From Xestospongia muta (taxonomy: Eukaryota; Porifera; Demospongiae; Haplosclerida; Petrosiidae): a stretch of DNA of 64,000 nucleotides. The stretch is taken from positions 5,812,501 to 5,876,500 of the forward strand of contig OY848926.1 of assembly GCA_963693285.1 (NCBI GenBank). Reading direction: 5' to 3'. Made by a program: the position numbers and the translations under genes. The notes below the pieces were generated by a model, which saw only the letters and a list, made by a program, of their open reading frames with translations, searched no databases and was not told where the DNA came from. Of the stretch, positions 58,912 through 64,000 are shown piece after piece; position 1 is the stretch's first letter; every line of letters starts with the position of its first letter.

Positions 58912-61900
58912 ATGCAGTGGATTAGAACTCTCAAGAAATGTTTTGCTTATTCTATCACTCTTGGTCTCATAAGTAAGCAATGCTTGTATTTAAAATAGGT
59001 TGTTTTATTCATTTAATTATGTTTCTTTATAATATAGTGACTTGTTGTTTAGCAAGTGAGCCTACAATTACCGTTGGGCACTCTCCTTCAGCTACTTCCA
59101 CTTCGGATTCTTCCCCTTCTCCAAGGGATGTCCTCACGTCAGACCTCCCAATTCCAGCCATTGTAGTAGCTGCATTATGTTTTGTACTGATCATATTAGC
59201 ACTTGTGGTACTCATTTTACTTGTCAAAAAAACAAAGAGAAGAGTTATTGTTATCAGACGTCCAGACACTGAAAACCCTCAATATAACAATGGTATGAAA
59301 CTAATTTTAAGTTCTTATTAAGGCTTCCAGTTATACTCTTACATAGAACACTCTCCACTATTTTGATTGTTTATTTTTCTTGTATCATTTCATCTTCCTT
59401 TCTCTCTTAATAGTTACTTTGTTAGATGAATCAGGTACTAGTCAACACAATGTCTTCAAACGCTTGTCATTGAGAATAATAAATCGATTTAGTATTTACA
59501 GTTCTCAAGGAGACAACAATACTTTAACAAGACAGGTGCTACCATCTCTAGCAATGGAGAACTCAATTCAAACTCTTACCTCTCCCTCTCCTTCAAAGGG
59601 ACCTACTCCATTGATCAGTAACTACCTCAATATGCTAGACAATAACGAAGAATCTTTTCTATTTCATGGAAGAGACTATGAGACCACTACTCCAAGTAGC
59701 ACTGATAGTAATGAAGTTACTATGGTTACTAAAGTACATCAACATAAAAGGGATGACCCAGAAATATATGATATTCCTGGGGGAGGTATTGACCTCAAAC
59801 ATCGAACATACTCTCAACTTTGTGTAAGTTACATGGCATAGCACAAACAATAATTCTGATGCTGTATATGTTGTTACAGATACCTGTCTACAGTGATTTC
59901 TTTGAGGAAGGTTTCTTTGTTCTTACTGAGGTTTGTATACACAGTATTTAGTTCTTAATCACTGTCTTGTTATTTTAATACAGGAAGATAGACAAACAAG
60001 AGGAAGTCTGTGCGATCATTTTGTGGTGAGTACACATTTATAAAAATATCAAGTTCTTATATTTGATGTACTACATGATATATCCATTAAAATTGAGTGT
60101 CTTTTCTTTATTATTAGCAACAGAACCATCAGTATAACAAACTAAATTTCTTTGAACAAAGCGATGAGTTTTGGCTCCCAGCATCAACAACATCAGGGCT
60201 CTATACCCAGCTGGCTATCAAGAAGTACAGAGAAATACAGAGAGATCAGATAAAGTAATTCCTAATACTTTATATGGATACAGCATACAAATTACTATAT
60301 TATATTAGTAGTAATTATGACCTGATAAGACACCTCTTTAGTACATGACAGTGAACCTAAGGGGAATGCAAGCTTTCTTTGAGCTCTTGTGGTTGCCAAG
60401 GTTTCTCATATAAAGTTTACTTGTCTAATTAGTATAAGAGAAAGTGTGCCAAATATATCACACACACCCTGAACATAATTTGCTCAAATATGACAAAGAG
60501 TTGTAACAACTTAATTAAAGAACAATAAAAATGGTTAGTGATAAATGAGTCTACAAAGAGAGAGACCATAAAATAGCTATCACTTAATAAGGAATATTTT
60601 TAACATTTGCCTTGTGTTATGTATTACACAATAGCATCTTAGACATCTATTTTAGATGTTAGACATATAATTTTCCTTCTGATAGAATAAATAAAGCTCT
60701 TGGTTCTGGGAATTTTGCAGCTGTGTTTAAAGGAGAATGGTGTACTCATGAGAGGCTTTTAGATGTAGCAGTTAAATTACTCAGGAAAGGCTCAAATGAG
60801 TTAGATAGACTCAAGTTCTTACAAGAAGCAGCCATTATGGGACAGTTTTCCCATCCTAACATTGTCCGATTACATGGTGTTGTCACAATAAGTGAACCAG
60901 TAAGTGCAACAAGTGATACTCAATGCATTTCACATTCTTATCACGCAGACAATGATTGTGTTAGAACTCTTATGCAAAGGAGACCTGTTAACATATCTAA
61001 GACGACTTCATCCCACGTAAGTAAATTAACTCTAATTATAGCCTGTAATATTAACTTATGTAAACAGTAGTATCACTTCTAAATTTGGGAGTTGTGGTCA
61101 ATTATATTAATTAATCATTATTATCCTAAATTTCCAATTCATTACTAAGGCATCATGTGGTAGTATACTATTGTTGTTATCTTATCGTCTTATTATCCTC
61201 AGACCAGAACCAAAAGAACAAGATCCACTCCAACGTCTGTTCCTCAAATTTGCTCGTGACATTGCCTCAGGTATGGAACACTTGGCAAACAAATCTTTCA
61301 TTCATCGCGACCTTGCTGCAAGAAATATACTTTTAAATGATGATTTAACATGCAAAGTAAGCACCCACAATAAATTGATTTGTATATTGTATTTATTGCA
61401 TTTCTAGATTGGTGACTTTGGTATGGCCAGAGATTTATTAGATGAAGATTACTATCAGTCTAGAGGAGGTAAAATTCCTGTAAAGTGGACAGCACCTGAG
61501 GTAATAAATACTATTAATTTGATCTTGTAATGCAAACTTACTTCTTTTTTTCTTTTTTAGGCTTTACTGTACAAGAAATATTCTATTGATAGCGATGTCT
61601 GGAGTTATGGTATTCTACTCTATGAGATTTGGAGTCTAGGAAAGAAACCATTTGCTGATATCACTAACAGTGAAGTAAGACATGTTGTGTACTTGTATAT
61701 CTTAAAGCTAAATTAATAATTAAGTTACTATAACTCCTATAATAATGCGGTTCTGTCACTCTATAGATGATAAGTCTGGCTCAAAGTGGTCTCTGTCATT
61801 GTCCTCCTCCTGGTCTTCCCAAGGCTGTTTATGTTCTAATGGTAGACTGTTGGTAAGTTAATATTTTACATTATTTATATATAAAGAAACCGTGATTATT

Positions 61901-62386
61901 TTAATATTAGGAGTATAATACACTTATTCCATATTTAGAGCTCAATATACACTTATATATTTCCATATTAGGAATCCTCAACATTCTAAAAGACCCAAGT
62001 TCGATCAAATATGTAGATACTTTAGTCAGTCCGAGTCTGTTCTTCTCCATTGGTCAGATCGAGATCTTTCTATCTCTCCTCTCATTCATGTCCTGGGAGC
62101 TTCTTTGGATGAAGCTCAAGGTCTTTACAAAGACCTTCAACAGATATACATCCTTCAACAATCTGACGCTCTATTAGCAAAGAAAAGACGTATCATCACT
62201 GAAACTTGCAACAGAAGTAAAAGACTAAACAGTGATTCATCGATTCTCTCAGCACCTCAAACAACAGACTCTAGATCCTTTGTTGCCTCATCTACAGAAC
62301 ATCTTGATGAGCAGACAAACAGCAATGCTTCACTGCTTAGTCTGTCCATTGAACTTGAAGACACAACAAACATTGATACTAACTGA
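58912..62386 (+). CDS. Receptor tyrosine kinase G with minimal ectodomain
   Basis: About 699 residues. Exons: 58912-58972, 59038-59292, 59414-59823, 59880-59930, 59984-60025, 60118-60254, 60686-60899, 60949-61016, 61203-61356, 61408-61500, 61561-61674, 61767-61852, 61972-62386. Signal peptide about 1-26, then only some 33 Ser/Thr/Pro-rich residues before the helix (about [20 protein letters not shown], 58-84) and KKTKRR; NPQYNN; cytoplasmic exons with [24 protein letters not shown] and KKYREI; kinase GSGNFAAV (third glycine replaced by Ala), [49 protein letters not shown], followed by an extra Ser-rich tail of about 75 residues absent from the others. Neither ectodomain module is present. An upstream exon could exist, but no candidate is seen in 58424-58911. 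Confidence 0.84.
60255..60685 (+). other. Long intron of G
   Basis: 431 bases between the juxtamembrane and first kinase exons; no exon, repeat or element recognised. Confidence 0.4.
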
Positions 62387-62648
62387 AATGTATTATTTTT
62401 TATTTTAATAACTTTTGTGTACTATTTTTTATGTTAAAAATAACATGTATAATATAGAGATAATTAATACACAAGACCCTACTAAAAATGGACACGATTA
62501 AAAATTAATTTTACAGATAATTTTTATAGTATAACATATCAAGTTTATTGTATTCTACAGCTACAAATAAAACTGCTCTAGGAGCAGACAATACAATGAA
62601 GACTTCTCTACAATAAATATATTATACACATCATCGTACAAGATAATG
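62387..62648. other. Convergent G/H 3' interval
   Basis: 262 AT-rich bases between two stop codons facing each other. TTTATTG at 62544 (CAATAAA on the minus strand) is a candidate poly(A) signal for H. Confidence 0.4.
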
Positions 62649-64000
62649 TTAGGTATTAGTACTCTTTGATCTTGCTCGTTGAAATTCTTCCAACATTGAT
62701 TGTTGATAGACCCTTTGTAAGTCAATGTAAAGATCAGCGGCCTCTTCTAATGGAGCACCTAGAATATGGACCTTCTTTCCAACAGCTTTGTCAGCGTTGT
62801 TCCACATCAGCAAAATCTCATCTGATTTGTCCAAGTAGGTAATGATGTCAGCAAAAGATGGACGTAATGTATGTTCTGGATTCCTAAATATAATAAACTA
62901 ATCATAACAACAGCTTTCTTTGGATTCATGATTACATCATACACAGTCTAAACCTTAAAACAGCCTAAAATCTATATATAGCAACAACGATGCATGTTAC
63001 TATTAATAGTAACAACATAGCCCTGTATATAAATATTCAACTTTGTAAGTCAATGTTAATATGCTGTTATATATAGTGATGTCATCATATATGATGACAT
63101 CACCTAAACCCTAAACCAAACCTAACATTATTAACTCTATGACACATAGTGATGTCATCATATATGATGACATCACCTAAACACTAAACCAAACCTAACA
63201 TTATTAACTCTATGACACATAGTGATGTCATCATAGGACATGTTATTACATCATCAATTAAGTTACACCAAGAAGCACCCTGTTATATAACTTACCAACA
63301 ATTGACCATCAGTTGATATATACTTCTTGAACAACCTGGAGGAGGAGGTTGACAGTGTTTACTGTTCACTAGAGCAATAACCTATAATGGGTGGGTGTGG
63401 TTAGTGATGTGAACTGATAAGGGATCAACTCACAATAGGATTGGACAGGTCATTGAATGGTTTGTTTCCTAGACTCCATATCTCATAGAGTACCATCCCA
63501 TAACTCCACACATCACTAGCAGTTGTATACTTCTTAAAATTGAGAGCCTACAGTTATAATGAGTAATAAACACAGCTAGTGTCAGCCCGATATGTACATT
63601 TAATTACCTCAGGGGCTGTCCATTTTAATGGAATAATTCCACCTCTTGATTTGTAATAATTGTTCTCGTCTTCCATTAGATCTCTTGCCATTCCAAAGTC
63701 ACCAATCTAATTTAAGAGAAATATATAATGAAGTCACCAGAGATATAACGGCCAATATTAGTATTGGCTAATGCATTTATTTATTTGAATAATGATTGTA
63801 GTGCTTTATAATAATGCTAATATTTGTATTGTCTATTAATGGAGTTACTTTGCAGGTTAATTGTGAAGAGAAGAGAATGTTACGGGCAGCCAAATCACGA
63901 TGAACAAATGATTTACTGGCCAAATAGTTCATTCCAGCTGCAATATCTCGACAAAATCTCATTAAAAGATTAGGAAGACCTGATAATGAGGTTTTTATAT
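62649..64000 (-). CDS. Receptor tyrosine kinase H, 3' part (cut by window edge)
   Basis: Minus-strand kinase exons in order: 63849-64000 (partial; [26 protein letters not shown]), 63608-63706 ([16 protein letters not shown], then PLKWTAPE), 63434-63547 ([16 protein letters not shown]), 63296-63381 ([16 protein letters not shown]), 62649-62883 (final Trp, then [10 protein letters not shown] and [18 protein letters not shown], ending at 62649). The intron phases match the plus-strand kinases exactly, and catalytic Asp and DFG are present, so the catalytic lobe looks active. The activation loop has one or two extra residues (MEDENNYKSRGG). The N-lobe, juxtamembrane and any ectodomain are beyond the window. 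It is the only gene in the opposite orientation. Confidence 0.85.
63076..63240. repeat. 73-bp repeat with 28-base palindrome in an H intron
   Basis: Perfect palindromes of 28 bases (half GTGATGTCATCATA) at 63076-63103 and 63149-63176, 73 bases apart, with a third half copy at 63222. Each unit also holds CCTAAACxCTAAACCAAACC. It lies in the intron between the last two exons of H. Confidence 0.85.

Overview
The window is eukaryotic. Genes are split into many short exons by compact GT-AG introns of about 35-100 bases, the DNA is AT-rich, and microsatellites, small foldback elements and a decayed LINE are present. Almost all coding content is one family of receptor tyrosine kinases (RTKs) in a head-to-tail array. 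A sponge genome fits best, probably a demosponge such as Amphimedon queenslandica, which is known for a greatly expanded tyrosine-kinase set. The species is an inference; the gene content is read from the sequence.

Layout on the plus strand: (1) 80-391, the 3' end of a kinase-less receptor tail, followed by a broken CR1/L2-like LINE (475-3305). (2) Three near-identical RTK paralogues, here called A1 (3682-8816), A2 (11980-17563) and A3 (22196-27209), separated by layered receptor remnants. (3) A chimeric kinase-less receptor relic (27525-28475). (4) RTK B (29297-33200), which carries a one-base frameshift; RTK C (34404-38854), a mosaic of B/D-type front and A-type kinase; and RTK D (39069-43646). 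(5) A strongly decayed RTK pseudogene (44290-46610). (6) Three more divergent RTKs: E (46796-52323), F (52759-58423), which has lost both catalytic aspartates and is a predicted pseudokinase, and G (58912-62386), which has almost no ectodomain. (7) RTK H on the minus strand (62649 to the window edge), convergent with G.

Shared plan: signal peptide; zero, one or two copies of a secreted domain I cannot assign to a named family (about 155-180 residues, each on one phase 1-1 exon, with a [16 protein letters not shown] core); Ser/Thr-rich stalk; one membrane helix with a basic stop-transfer; tyrosine-rich cytoplasmic exons, often with an NPxY motif; a juxtamembrane box (YWEPGSDxxSIYxQL...KYREI); a kinase on seven exons with conserved intron phases; and a short C-terminal tail motif ([IV]LGAPLxxGxxLYxDLQxxY). 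My splice chains for A1, A2, A3, C, D, E, F and G each sum to a multiple of three with no internal stop, giving about 1022, 1021, 996, 1056, 970, 1067, 1211 and 699 residues.

The genes look like related surface receptors that diversify by tandem gene duplication, exon duplication (92-bp micro-exon arrays in A, 81-bp stalk exons in C, 102-bp tail repeats in F), domain loss and sequence exchange between neighbours. Ligands and functions cannot be read from the sequence. A role in recognition or environmental sensing is only a hypothesis.
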